From positions 186,001-250,000 of the forward strand of contig JADKAW010000002.1 of NCBI GenBank assembly GCA_016719055.1: 64,000 bases of DNA, in the 5' to 3' direction. Positions 42,444 through 51,443 of this stretch are shown one piece after another (position 1 is the stretch's first letter; every line of letters begins with the position of its first letter). Below the pieces are notes generated by a model. The model made no database searches. It saw only the letters and a program-made list of their open reading frames with translations, and was not told the DNA's origin. This DNA comes from Candidatus Rhodoferax mariagerensis (GTDB lineage Bacteria > Pseudomonadota > Gammaproteobacteria > Burkholderiales > Burkholderiaceae_C). The translations under genes and the position numbers were made by a program.

Positions 42444-43592
42444 GTGAAAATTGCTCAAACCGTGGTTCGCGACAAAGAGGCTCTGGCTGCTGCATTGGAA
42501 CCATTACAAGCCGTTGCGCCCACTTTAATTTTGGTTTTTGGTTCGGTCCAATGGCTGAACGAGATGTCAGCATTGCTAAAACGGCAGTTTGCCGGTGTCT
42601 GGTGTTTAGGCTGTACAACAGCCGGAGAGATTTCAAGCGAAGGGGTGAGCGATGACACCTGCGTTGTAACGGCCATTCGTTTCGAGGGTGCTCAGTTATG
42701 TGTAGCCAGCACACGGCTCGTCGAAATGCAAGATTCGCGCGCGGCGGGCCAGCAGTTGGCGCGCCAATTGCCGCGTCAGAATTTACGGGCAGTGATGGTT
42801 TTGGGGCAGGGTGTCAACATCAATGGCAGTGGCATGATTGCTGGGATGACCAGCGAACTGGGTGACGATGTCTTGATTACCGGTGGATTAGCGGGTGACG
42901 GTGGCGCGTTTAAGCAAACTTTTGTACTCACTAATTCGGGTGTTTATTGCGACCAGATAGCCTGTGTGGGGTTTTATGGGGATTCGTTGCGCGTATCGCA
43001 TGGCTCTTTTGGCGGCTGGGAACCTTTCGGACCGGCTCGCAAAGTGACGCGCTGCGACAGTAATGTACTGTTTGAGCTTGATGGCGAACCAGCGCTTGAG
43101 GTTTACAAACGCTATCTCGGTGATCATGCCAAAGACCTCCCGGCTTCGGGTTTGCTGTTTCCGTTTGCCATGCTGAGTCCCAACCACAACGAGGTGGGGC
43201 TGATTCGAACAATCCTGGCAGTCGATGAAGCGCAGGGTAGTCTGACGCTGGCGGGTGACATCGATGCCAGCGGGTATTTGCGTTTGATGCACGCCAGTAC
43301 GCGTGCCCTGATTGATGGTGCCCAGGTGGCTGCCGAGGCTGCCAGCGGCTTGTTGCCGCCGTCGGGGCAGGGGTTGGCGCTGCTGGTGAGTTGTGTGGGC
43401 CGCAAACTCGTGATGGGTGGTCGGGCAGAAGAAGAAGTTGAAGCAGTGGCAGATGTGCTCAGCAAAAATGCGGTGCTGACAGGTTTTTATTCTTATGGCG
43501 AGATCAGCCCTTTCTCTGACGAGTTGTTGTGCCGGTTGCACAATCAGACCATGACAATAACCTACCTGAACGAGTCGTCTGCGGCAGACTAA
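42444..43592 (+). CDS. FIST domain sensory protein
   Basis: A 382-residue protein consisting of FIST_N (about 25-220) and FIST_C (about 225-365). Typical segments are VFGSVQWLNEMSALL, WCLGCTTAGEISSEG, ITGGLAGDGGAF, VGFYGDSLRVSHGSFGGWEPFGP, ALEVYKRYLGDHA and the end GFYSYGEISPFS. FIST proteins are predicted sensors of small ligands such as amino acids and are often encoded next to histidine kinases or cyclases. The GTG at 42444 lies behind GAAGGAG. The hybrid kinase starts 18 bp downstream, so both probably form one operon. The ligand is unknown. Confidence 0.93.
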   Translation: MKIAQTVVRDKEALAAALEPLQAVAPTLILVFGSVQWLNEMSALLKRQFAGVWCLGCTTAGEISSEGVSDDTCVVTAIRFEGAQLCVASTRLVEMQDSRAAGQQLARQLPRQNLRAVMVLGQGVNINGSGMIAGMTSELGDDVLITGGLAGDGGAFKQTFVLTNSGVYCDQIACVGFYGDSLRVSHGSFGGWEPFGPARKVTRCDSNVLFELDGEPALEVYKRYLGDHAKDLPASGLLFPFAMLSPNHNEVGLIRTILAVDEAQGSLTLAGDIDASGYLRLMHASTRALIDGAQVAAEAASGLLPPSGQGLALLVSCVGRKLVMGGRAEEEVEAVADVLSKNAVLTGFYSYGEISPFSDELLCRLHNQTMTITYLNESSAAD

Positions 43593-43610
43593 CCATGAAG
43601 GGTGCGCTGC

Positions 43611-46600
43611 ATGCATAAACTGTTGGCTCGCCAGGCTAAACGTTTGCTGGGCGTTGATGAAACGCAGCTTGCGGCTGTTCTGGCTGAGCTGTCAGGTGTG
43701 GCACGGGCAGACGGCGTGACAGAGTCGGCTTCGCGCTTTCTGGCTGGGTTAGGAACTTTTCTGACCCGGATTGAGGAGGCCTATGAGCAAAATGACCGTG
43801 ACCTCGATCTGAAAACACGCAGTCTTCAGCTCAGTTCTGTTGAGCTATCGCACACCAATGACCGTTTGCGTCATGAGCTAGATAGTCGCACCCGCGCCAT
43901 TGATTCTTTGCGCGAGACGGCCAGCAATTTGATGCAATACATCGATGTCAATGTGCCAGAACCCCAGGACGACAGTCTTGAGTCTTTGTCGCAGCTGATG
44001 TCGGAACTGGTGAATCAGCGAGAAGCAAGCCAGCGCGACTTGCAGGCGGCTTTATCGGACCTGGCCAAGCAAAAGTTTGCGCTCGATCAGCACGCCATCG
44101 TCAGCATGACCGACCTGTCTGGCACCATCACCTACGCCAATGACAAGTTTTGCCAGATAAGTGGATACACCAGAGACTTGCTGCTTGGGCAAACCCATCG
44201 ACTGATTCACTCGGGTGTGCAGCCAAAGAGTTTTTTTGCCCATTTGTGGCAGTCTATCCTGGCTGGGAAAGTGTGGCACGGTGAGATTTGTAACCGCGCT
44301 AAAGGTGGTGAGTTGTATTGGGTGAAGGCCACCATTGTGCCGCTTCTCGATGATCATGGTGCGCCAGAGCAATTCATTGCAATTCGCACCGATATCACGA
44401 CGCGAAAACGGATGCAGGCGGCGATGGCAGAAACCGAGAGCAGGGTGCGCCGTATCACCAACGCCGTGCCCGGTGTGGTGTACCAATGCGTGGTTGGGCA
44501 TGGAAAGGTTAGCTATACCTTTGTCAGTGAGCGTTTGGCTGAAATACGCGGGCTTGATCGGGAGGCCTTGCTGGCCGATGGCAGCATTGCATTTGAACAG
44601 CTTGTAGATGATGACCGGGAGCGCTGTTTTAAGGGTGTGCTCGACGCAGCTGCCAAACGGGAGGGTTGGCACGATGACTACCGGGTGCGGCTGGCCGATG
44701 GAAGTTTGAGATGGATTCGCTCTGAAATCATCCCAGAGCCTGAACTGGCACCAGACGGTTCGACCGTATTTACCGGCATCTGGCAGGATGTAACCCAGCT
44801 GAAAGAAGCTGGAAGCCGGCTTCGGGAGGTGACCGAAAGTATCCCCGTGGTTGTGTTTCAGTATCGGCTATGGCCCGATGGTCGGCAAACTTTTCCGTTT
44901 TGCAGTTCGGTGTCGGAGCAGATTTGTGGTTTGAAGCCTGAAGATGTCATGGCTGATCCGGCAGCATTTTTCTTGCAGGTTTTTCCGGATGACCAGGAAA
45001 CGTTTGTGGATGCCTTTGTTGCCTCTGCACGCAACAGTGAGCGTATTTCACTGGACTTTCGCATGAGCCACAAAGCTACCGGTGCTGTCATTTGGGTGCA
45101 TGGCGAATCCTTGCCCAAAAAGGCGGTAGACGGTGGCGTGCTGTGGAACGGCTACCTGGCTGATATCTCTGAAGCCAAGCTTGCATCAGAAGAACTACGC
45201 AGGGCCAAGGAAGCAGCGGAGGTGGCCAATCGGGCCAAATCTGACTTTCTGGCCAATATGAGTCACGAAATCCGCACACCCATGAATGGCGTGATCGGCA
45301 TGTTTGAGATCGTCAAATCTTCATCTGATTCCTTACTTCGCGTCATTAACGACATTCTGGATTTTTCAAAGATTGAAGCTGGCAAGCTTCTGATCGAGAA
45401 GATTCCCTTTGATTTGGACCGGGCAATCAGTGAGATGCTCAAGACGGTGGCTTTGCGGGCGCATGCCAAGGGAATTGATCTGGTGTGTGACATCGATGCC
45501 AGCGTGCCTGTGAGTGTCGAGGGCGATTCTGTGCGCTTGTGTCAAATCTTGATGAATCTGGTTGGTAACGCCATCAAGTTCACAGATCAAGGTGAAGTTG
45601 CGTTGTTTGTGACCGCCCAAGCGCAAACCTCAACGGATTGCCTGTTCAAGTTCTCTGTGATGGATACCGGGATTGGAATTCCGGCGGACAAACTTAAGAG
45701 CATTTTCGAGGCCTTTTCCCAAGAGGACAGCAGTACGACCAGGCGTTTCGGAGGTACGGGTCTGGGTTTGTCGATCTCATCAAGACTGGTTGAAGCATTG
45801 GGAGGCCATATTGAGGTCAAGAGTGTGGTTGGCAAGGGCAGCCGGTTTGAGTTTTCTGTCCCCATGCATGTCGACCCGTATGCGGCCCGGAGCGTTGGCA
45901 GGTTGTCTCGTTTCAATGGGTTAAGAGTCCTTGTACTGGATGCTCACCAGCTGGGCCGAGATGTTTCCATACGTCTGTTGCAGAGTTTGGGTATTCTGGC
46001 CACGCCTGCTTGCTCAGTGGCTACTGCGCTAAGTGCGATATATGACTTAATGCAGAAAGCGCAACACTTTGATTTGCTGATGCTGGATGCAAAGTTGCCA
46101 GAGGCAGATGTCATGGCTGTAGCACAGCAGATATGGGCGATACAAGAGTACGCAAACATGCCCGTTGTGTTGATGTCTGTCGCTGGTCAAAAAACTAGCG
46201 TGAATCATGTGAATAGCGTAAATTCACTGCACCTGCTTTCAAAGCCGTTTACGCGGGACGAACTGGACAAGGTGTTGGGGTCTGCCATGAATGGTTTGAG
46301 TGAAGAGTTTGACCCGCGCACTGTTCGCCACGCCAGTCAGGTCGGGCTATTGACCTTGGATATCTTGCTGGTCGAGGACAACCACGTCAATCAAAAATTG
46401 GCCATTGCGTTGCTAGAGCGGTGGGGCCACCGCGTTACTCTGGCTGGTGATGGCAAAGTTGCGTTAGACATATTTGGCAGGAAGCGATTCGACCTTGTTT
46501 TAATGGACATGATGATGCCTGTCATGGACGGACTTGAAGCGACGCGGTTGATGCGCGCCAGTGAATCAGTCCGGCACACCCCGATCGTGGCGATGACAGC

Positions 46601-47144
46601 CAATGCAATGCAGGGTGACCGTGAGCGCTGCCTTCAGGCCGGCATGGACGACTACATCTCAAAGCCCATCAAAATTGTCGAGCTTCAGCAGATCATCCAG
46701 ATCTATGCCAGCGAGGGGTCTTCGGGCTTGGCGGCGCTGGCTGCTATCGGTGATGCTGCAGGTGAATCAGAGCGCACGTGGGTGGCAGGTGGCACCAAAA
46801 CCTTCGACTATGCTGTTGCGTTGCGCGCAAGTGATCAAGAGGTTGTGGAAATCATCTCGGAGGTATTTGTCGCCCAGTGGCCGACGGATCTCACGACAAT
46901 GCAGCATGCACTTAGGCAGGGTGATCCAGCGTCATTGCAGCGCACAGCCCATGCACTCAAAGGCACCTTGGGGTTGTTTGGTGCGAAACCAGCCGTGGCG
47001 TTTGCCGCTGAACTTGAAGCGCTGACTGGCGTCGCATCGGTCTTCAGCACAGACGAATCACGTCTGGTTGTTACCAATAATCTGGTTGACCTGTCACGCG
47101 AAGTTGAATTTTTGCTGGCTGCACTGCAAGATAAGCAAGTCTGA
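43611..47144 (+). CDS. Multi-PAS hybrid histidine kinase (PAS3-HisKA-HATPase-REC2-Hpt) with shortened DHp
   Basis: A 1177-residue soluble phosphorelay kinase. After an N-terminal helical region with coiled coil (about 55-145) come three PAS domains at about 150-275, 285-400 and 405-530. The phosphoacceptor His552 lies in NMSHEIRTPMNGVIGM. The ATPase has NLVGNAIKF, DTGIGIP and GGTGLGLSI. A weak first receiver follows (LLMLDAKLPEAD), then a canonical receiver with Asp966 in LVLMDMMMPVMDG and an Hpt domain with His1114 in AHALKGTLG. Unusually, the DHp hairpin jumps from GVIGM straight to FEIVKSSSDSLL. About 16 residues (end of helix 1, loop, start of helix 2) found in related kinases are absent. 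ATG 43611 is preferred over an in-frame GTG at 43602. The HD-GYP regulator 84 bp downstream is a likely partner. Confidence 0.93.
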   Translation: MHKLLARQAKRLLGVDETQLAAVLAELSGVARADGVTESASRFLAGLGTFLTRIEEAYEQNDRDLDLKTRSLQLSSVELSHTNDRLRHELDSRTRAIDSLRETASNLMQYIDVNVPEPQDDSLESLSQLMSELVNQREASQRDLQAALSDLAKQKFALDQHAIVSMTDLSGTITYANDKFCQISGYTRDLLLGQTHRLIHSGVQPKSFFAHLWQSILAGKVWHGEICNRAKGGELYWVKATIVPLLDDHGAPEQFIAIRTDITTRKRMQAAMAETESRVRRITNAVPGVVYQCVVGHGKVSYTFVSERLAEIRGLDREALLADGSIAFEQLVDDDRERCFKGVLDAAAKREGWHDDYRVRLADGSLRWIRSEIIPEPELAPDGSTVFTGIWQDVTQLKEAGSRLREVTESIPVVVFQYRLWPDGRQTFPFCSSVSEQICGLKPEDVMADPAAFFLQVFPDDQETFVDAFVASARNSERISLDFRMSHKATGAVIWVHGESLPKKAVDGGVLWNGYLADISEAKLASEELRRAKEAAEVANRAKSDFLANMSHEIRTPMNGVIGMFEIVKSSSDSLLRVINDILDFSKIEAGKLLIEKIPFDLDRAISEMLKTVALRAHAKGIDLVCDIDASVPVSVEGDSVRLCQILMNLVGNAIKFTDQGEVALFVTAQAQTSTDCLFKFSVMDTGIGIPADKLKSIFEAFSQEDSSTTRRFGGTGLGLSISSRLVEALGGHIEVKSVVGKGSRFEFSVPMHVDPYAARSVGRLSRFNGLRVLVLDAHQLGRDVSIRLLQSLGILATPACSVATALSAIYDLMQKAQHFDLLMLDAKLPEADVMAVAQQIWAIQEYANMPVVLMSVAGQKTSVNHVNSVNSLHLLSKPFTRDELDKVLGSAMNGLSEEFDPRTVRHASQVGLLTLDILLVEDNHVNQKLAIALLERWGHRVTLAGDGKVALDIFGRKRFDLVLMDMMMPVMDGLEATRLMRASESVRHTPIVAMTANAMQGDRERCLQAGMDDYISKPIKIVELQQIIQIYASEGSSGLAALAAIGDAAGESERTWVAGGTKTFDYAVALRASDQEVVEIISEVFVAQWPTDLTTMQHALRQGDPASLQRTAHALKGTLGLFGAKPAVAFAAELEALTGVASVFSTDESRLVVTNNLVDLSREVEFLLAALQDKQV

Positions 47145-47228
47145 GTGGTACAGTGAATTGATTTCGCGCCTTGATTCTCATGGCAGGCTGAAGTGACCGC
47201 GGTAACAAAGCAAAAATAGAATTGGTTT

Positions 47229-48272
47229 ATGACTTACCAAGTAATGATTGTTGACGATGCAGAGATCAACCTCGTTTTGTTCGAGGCGTTGATCAAGCGC
47301 ATGGGGAACAGCAAGTCGATCACATTTTCGGATGCATTAAAGGGGCTGGAGTGGGCCAAGGCAAACGACTTTGATTTGCTAATCGTCGACTACATGATGC
47401 CCGGATTGGATGGCATTGAATTCATCCAACAACTTCGTGAAATGCCGAGCAAACAAAACGCGCCGATTTTGATGATCACCGCCAATGATCAAAAGCAGAT
47501 ACGGTACCGTGCGTTGGATGTTGGTGCGACGGACTTTTTGACAAAGCCGGTCGATAAAGTGGAATTCATGGCGCGCGCCAACAACATGCTGTTGTTGGGG
47601 GCGAGCCGCAAAGCACTTGCGGACCGGGCAGCCTGGCTGGCCGAAGAGGTCACCAAGGCCACGGCTGAAATTGTACGAAGGGAGCGTGAAACGGTCATTC
47701 GGCTGTCCAAGGCCGCTGAGTACCGAGACCCTGAAACGGGCGCGCATATCTTGCGCATGGCACATTATTCGGAGTTGATCGCCAAAGCCATCAACTTGCC
47801 AAAGGCCGAACAGGAGTTGCTCCTGGAGGCAGCGCCCATGCATGACATTGGAAAGGTCGGCATTGCCGATAACATTCTGCTCAAACCCGGTCGCCTGACG
47901 CCTGAGGAGTTTGAGGTGATGAAGCAGCACGCAAAATTTGGCTATGAAATCCTCAAAGGCAGCTTGTCCAGAGTGCTTCAAGCTGGCGCTGAAATTGCCC
48001 GAGATCACCATGAGAAATTCGACGGTACCGGTTACCCAAGAGGTTTGCTCGGTGCTGATATTCCGATTTTCAGTCGCATTGTTGCAGTCGCAGACGTGTT
48101 TGATGCACTGACATCTGAGCGCCCTTACAAAAAGGCATGGACTCTGGAGCGGGCTTCAGACCATATCAAGTCGTGTTCCGGCTCCCACTTTGACCCACTG
48201 TGTGTGGACGCGTTCTTCTCGGCCTGGGAAGGCGTGTTGGCCATTCGCCAGCAGTACCAGGACGAATCTTGA
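47229..48272 (+). CDS. Response regulator with HD-GYP c-di-GMP phosphodiesterase domain (RpfG-like)
   Basis: A 347-residue two-domain regulator. The receiver has acidic residues in MIVDDAEIN, acceptor Asp54 in LLIVDYMMPGLDG, Thr in MITAND and Lys in FLTKPVD. A helical linker (residues 125-160) leads to an HD-GYP domain with HD at 205-206 in APMHDIGKVGI, HHEKFDGTGYP with GYP at 268-270, and VADVFDALTSERPYK. All metal-binding positions I can identify are present, so active hydrolysis of c-di-GMP is expected. Placed right after a FIST protein and a hybrid kinase, it likely turns their signal into lower c-di-GMP. Confidence 0.94.
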   Translation: MTYQVMIVDDAEINLVLFEALIKRMGNSKSITFSDALKGLEWAKANDFDLLIVDYMMPGLDGIEFIQQLREMPSKQNAPILMITANDQKQIRYRALDVGATDFLTKPVDKVEFMARANNMLLLGASRKALADRAAWLAEEVTKATAEIVRRERETVIRLSKAAEYRDPETGAHILRMAHYSELIAKAINLPKAEQELLLEAAPMHDIGKVGIADNILLKPGRLTPEEFEVMKQHAKFGYEILKGSLSRVLQAGAEIARDHHEKFDGTGYPRGLLGADIPIFSRIVAVADVFDALTSERPYKKAWTLERASDHIKSCSGSHFDPLCVDAFFSAWEGVLAIRQQYQDES

Positions 48273-48290
48273 GAAATTGCTGCTTAAATG

Positions 48291-48334
48291 ATAGCTGAAG
48301 CTCTATGTGAATAAAGGGCTGAAAGACATTTTAC
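48291..48334 (+). repeat. Dispersed repeat, copy 10
   Basis: Core 48291-48320 (ATAGCT, 18 bases, AAGGGCT), tail GAAAGACATTTTAC. It lies between the convergent HD-GYP and uspA genes and reaches the uspA stop codon. Confidence 0.6.
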
Positions 48335-48774
48335 CGTAGTACCAAAACGGGAATATGCGAATGCGTCAGAACTTGATGGGTTTCACTTCCAAGCAGCAAC
48401 CGTTTCATGCCTTTTCGTCCGTGTGATGCCATAACAATCAAATCGCACTTGTGTTTTTTTGCCGCCGAAATAATGGCGTCTGACACGATGTCTGACTTGA
48501 CGGTCAGTGCACGAGTTTTGACACCCTCCAGCTCTGCTAGTTTCTTGACTTCATCAACAACCGCTTGACCTTCATCTGCCCATTGTTTTTCAATTTTTCC
48601 TACTTCGGTAGCCTGTAGGGCCAAGCCACCTTCGAAATAGCTTTGCGGATAGCGCGGCACTATTTTGATAGCGACCAGACTCGCACCAGAAAGGGCTGCC
48701 AAAGAAATGGCGCTTGATACAGCCTTTTTAGAGAGATCGGAGCCATCGGTCGCAACCAGAATTTTTTCATACAT
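48331..48774 (-). CDS. Universal stress protein UspA family
   Basis: A 147-residue single-domain Usp. Seen are KILVATDGSDLSKKAV at the N-terminus and the ATP-binding motif IVMASHGRKGMKRLLLGSETHQVL near the C-terminus (G-2x-G-9x-G-S/T type), so it is probably of the nucleotide-binding class. Usp proteins promote survival in stasis and low oxygen. The ATG at 48774 has AAAGGAG upstream. It is divergent from ccoI with a likely FNR site between them, fitting induction under oxygen limitation. An in-frame upstream start at 48807 is not supported. Confidence 0.92.
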   Translation of the reverse strand: MYEKILVATDGSDLSKKAVSSAISLAALSGASLVAIKIVPRYPQSYFEGGLALQATEVGKIEKQWADEGQAVVDEVKKLAELEGVKTRALTVKSDIVSDAIISAAKKHKCDLIVMASHGRKGMKRLLLGSETHQVLTHSHIPVLVLR

Positions 48775-48829
48775 GGTGATATCTCCTTTGAGGTGAGGTA
48801 ACAGCATACCCCTACACTCGCCGAAGGTC

Positions 48830-48843
48830 TTGATATAAGTCAG
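48830..48843 (-). promoter_or_regulatory. Imperfect FNR box between uspA and ccoI
   Basis: TTGATATAAGTCAG matches the consensus TTGAT-N4-ATCAA in the first half fully and in the second half partly (3 of 5). On the minus strand a TATGCT hexamer at 48803-48808 would place the box near -41.5, the class II position, so uspA is the better candidate target. Confidence 0.5.
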
Positions 48844-48878
48844 GTAAGTGGCAGTCGTTGTCGGGTACTCTAAAACTC

Positions 48879-51218
48879 ATGCCGAAAAACAGCAATAGTT
48901 CAATTTTCGCCACCAGTGCCTCATTTCCCGCAGGCGAACTTCATGAGCCTGTTTGGGAGGATCGGGTGGAAGTGATGCAGGCGCTGGACAATGAGCAGGA
49001 GTGGTCAGCTTTCAGTCGACCTGACCCGTCGCGGGAAGGTTGTTGGGAATCCAATGTATTGATTGAGGGGATGCATTGCGCTGCTTGTGCGCTGACTGTC
49101 GAGGGCGCACTTAAACAGGTTCCTGGAGTAATGACCGCTGAGGTCAGTGCAGGAAGCCAGCGAGCGCGCATCGTATGGTCTGCTCAGACAGTTGTTCCCT
49201 CAAAATGGATGACGGCTGTGCATCAGTCAGGCTATCGGGCGGTGCCAGCGAATGATGCGTTTTCCCGCGAGCATCGAAAGCAGGAGTCGCGCAAGGCATT
49301 GTGGCGAATGATGGTGGCTGGTCTGTGCATGATGCAAGTCATGATGTATGCATATCCCGCTTATGTGGCTGCACCTGGTGATTTGACCGCAGAGATGGAG
49401 CATTTGCTCCGATGGGCCTCCTGGGTACTGACGCTTCCTGTGGTTCTATTTTCATGTGCGCCATTTTTTGCCAACGCTTGGCGCGACATACTCCACCGCC
49501 AAATCAGCATGGATTTGCCAGTAGCGTTGGGAATGTTCATCACATTTGCGGTGAGCACAGCCGGAACATTTGACCCTGCGGGCATTTTTGGACGAGAGGT
49601 TTACTTCGATTCGTTGACAATGTTTGTGTTCTTTTTGCTGGCAGGCCGATGGTTTGAGCTGCGTCTGCGCGATAAAACGGCGGGTTCGTTAGAAGCATTG
49701 ATGAATCGTTTGCCTGATACGGTTGAGCGCAAGAACAGTGACGGAGAATTTGAACGTGTGCCTATTCGCCGCCTTCAGGTCAATGATGTCATCCGTGTGC
49801 TGCCCGGTGAGGCCTTCCCTGCGGACGGCATCTTATTGCACGGAGAAACTTCCGTGGATGAGGCGTTGCTGACCGGTGAGTCTCGCCCTGTCACCCGGAT
49901 TTGTGGCGACGAAGTCATTTCGGGCAGTCACAACCTCAGCGCGGCAGTGTTGGTTCAGGTTGCCCGGGTCGGTGATAAAACTCGATTTGCGCAGATTGTT
50001 AGCTTGATGGAGAGTGCGTCAACCACCAAACCACAGATCGCCAGGCTGGCAGACATCATTGCCAAGCCCTTTTTGTTTGGCGTGCTTGTGGCCGCTGGCC
50101 TTGCATGCGCTTTTTGGTGGAACACCGATCCTGAGCGAGCGTTGATGGTCGCGGTTTCGGTGCTGGTCGTGACCTGCCCCTGTGCTCTGTCCCTGGCCAC
50201 GCCAGCTGCGATGTTGTCAGCTGCTGGTAACTTGGCCCGCCGCGGTGTGTTGGTGCGCCGGCTAAACGCATTTGAATCCCTGGCCGTGGTTGATACAGTG
50301 ATATTCGACAAAACCGGAACATTGACCAGCGATGCAATGGTACTCAGTCAAATTGCCGTGCGTAAGGGTGTTGATCAGGCTAAGGTGCTTGCGATGGCAG
50401 TTGCAATCGCTCGTCATTCGTATCATCCAGTTTCCAGGGCGCTTTTGAATGCCAAAGATCACTCAGAGACCTTGCAGAAATGGACTGCAACAAATGTGGT
50501 GGAGCACGTGGGTAAAGGCTTGAGTGCGATAGTTCTTGGGCCGGACCATGCTGCGACAGAGCTTCGCTTAGGTTCGGCTGCATTCTGTGGTGTGGCTGGT
50601 GCTCAGTCAGATACTTTACAGGTCAATCTTAGTGATGGTGAGGGTTGGCTGGCAACACTGGGTTTGCAGGAAGAGGTTCGCACTGATGCTGCTGCTACTG
50701 TGGCCCAGCTTCAGAACATGGCCATCGATGTCCGGTTGCTGTCCGGAGACGCCCGTGATGCAGCTCAGCGAGTTGCCCAAGCGGTTGGCATTCATAATTT
50801 TCAAGGAATGTGTACGCCGCAGGATAAGCTCGACTTTCTGCGAACTGCACAGGTGCAAGGAAACAAAGTAGCGGTGGTTGGGGATGGTCTTAACGACGGG
50901 CCGGTTCTGGCAGGTGCACATGTGTCTTTTGCATTTGGTCAGGCAGTGCCACTGACCCAGGCCAAGGCTGATTTTCTGGTGGCCGGCAGCCGACTGATTG
51001 ATGTGTTTCATGCAATGTGGCTGGCACGTCGAACTTTGAAAGTTGTTCGTCAGAATTTGTGGTGGGCCGCCATTTACAATGCAATATGCGTGCCCTTGGC
51101 TGTGGCGGGCATGTTGCCAGCGTGGCTGGCTGGTATCGGCATGGCGAGTAGCTCTTTGCTGGTGGTGCTCAACGCAATGCGCTTGTCTCGAGATATGCAA
51201 CCTACGGGGTCGGGCTGA
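48879..51218 (+). CDS. ccoI: Copper-translocating P-type ATPase for cbb3 oxidase assembly (CcoI/FixI)
   Basis: A 779-residue P1B-type ATPase that exports Cu+ to the periplasm for insertion into the CcoN active site. An N-terminal extension is followed by one heavy-metal domain with the CxxC pair Cys67/Cys70 (GMHCAACALTVEGAL), eight expected membrane helices, the transport motif Cys433-Pro-Cys435, the phosphorylation motif DKTGTLT at Asp477 and the hinge VGDGLNDGPVL. The overlap with ccoS (ATGA) and the nearby ccoN support the CcoI call over a general CopA exporter. ATG 48879 is preferred to a TTG at 48858. Confidence 0.93.
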   Translation: MPKNSNSSIFATSASFPAGELHEPVWEDRVEVMQALDNEQEWSAFSRPDPSREGCWESNVLIEGMHCAACALTVEGALKQVPGVMTAEVSAGSQRARIVWSAQTVVPSKWMTAVHQSGYRAVPANDAFSREHRKQESRKALWRMMVAGLCMMQVMMYAYPAYVAAPGDLTAEMEHLLRWASWVLTLPVVLFSCAPFFANAWRDILHRQISMDLPVALGMFITFAVSTAGTFDPAGIFGREVYFDSLTMFVFFLLAGRWFELRLRDKTAGSLEALMNRLPDTVERKNSDGEFERVPIRRLQVNDVIRVLPGEAFPADGILLHGETSVDEALLTGESRPVTRICGDEVISGSHNLSAAVLVQVARVGDKTRFAQIVSLMESASTTKPQIARLADIIAKPFLFGVLVAAGLACAFWWNTDPERALMVAVSVLVVTCPCALSLATPAAMLSAAGNLARRGVLVRRLNAFESLAVVDTVIFDKTGTLTSDAMVLSQIAVRKGVDQAKVLAMAVAIARHSYHPVSRALLNAKDHSETLQKWTATNVVEHVGKGLSAIVLGPDHAATELRLGSAAFCGVAGAQSDTLQVNLSDGEGWLATLGLQEEVRTDAAATVAQLQNMAIDVRLLSGDARDAAQRVAQAVGIHNFQGMCTPQDKLDFLRTAQVQGNKVAVVGDGLNDGPVLAGAHVSFAFGQAVPLTQAKADFLVAGSRLIDVFHAMWLARRTLKVVRQNLWWAAIYNAICVPLAVAGMLPAWLAGIGMASSSLLVVLNAMRLSRDMQPTGSG

Positions 51219-51352
51219 TGGAAATTCTCTATTTGTTGGTTCCCTTGTCGGTTGTACTTGTGTTTTTTATCATCGGCGGCGTATGGTGGGCCATCTATCG
51301 TGGTCAATTTGACGACATCGATCAGGAAGGGGAAAGAATTCTTAAGGATTGA
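51218..51352 (+). CDS. ccoS: Cbb3 oxidase maturation protein CcoS
   Basis: A 44-residue protein, MEILYLLVPLSVVLVFFIIG and on to GVWWAIYRGQFDDIDQEGER. It has one membrane helix and the FDDID motif diagnostic of CcoS/FixS, which is needed for haem and copper incorporation into cbb3 oxidase. Its ATG overlaps the ccoI stop by one base. The gap to ccoN (91 bp) contains the FNR box. Confidence 0.95.
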   Translation: MEILYLLVPLSVVLVFFIIGGVWWAIYRGQFDDIDQEGERILKD

Positions 51353-51371
51353 TAACAAATTTTGTAGCGAT

Positions 51372-51385
51372 TTGATTTATATCAA
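51372..51385 (+). promoter_or_regulatory. Perfect FNR/ANR box upstream of ccoN
   Basis: TTGATTTATATCAA fits TTGAT-N4-ATCAA exactly and lies 58 bp before the ccoN start. It supports oxygen-controlled expression of ccoNOQP by the FNR protein encoded at 55057-55767. Confidence 0.9.
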
Positions 51386-51443
51386 ATGATGCTGATATTG
51401 GATAACGGAAACTCCGCGCAGACAAAACTGAGAAGAGGTAAAT

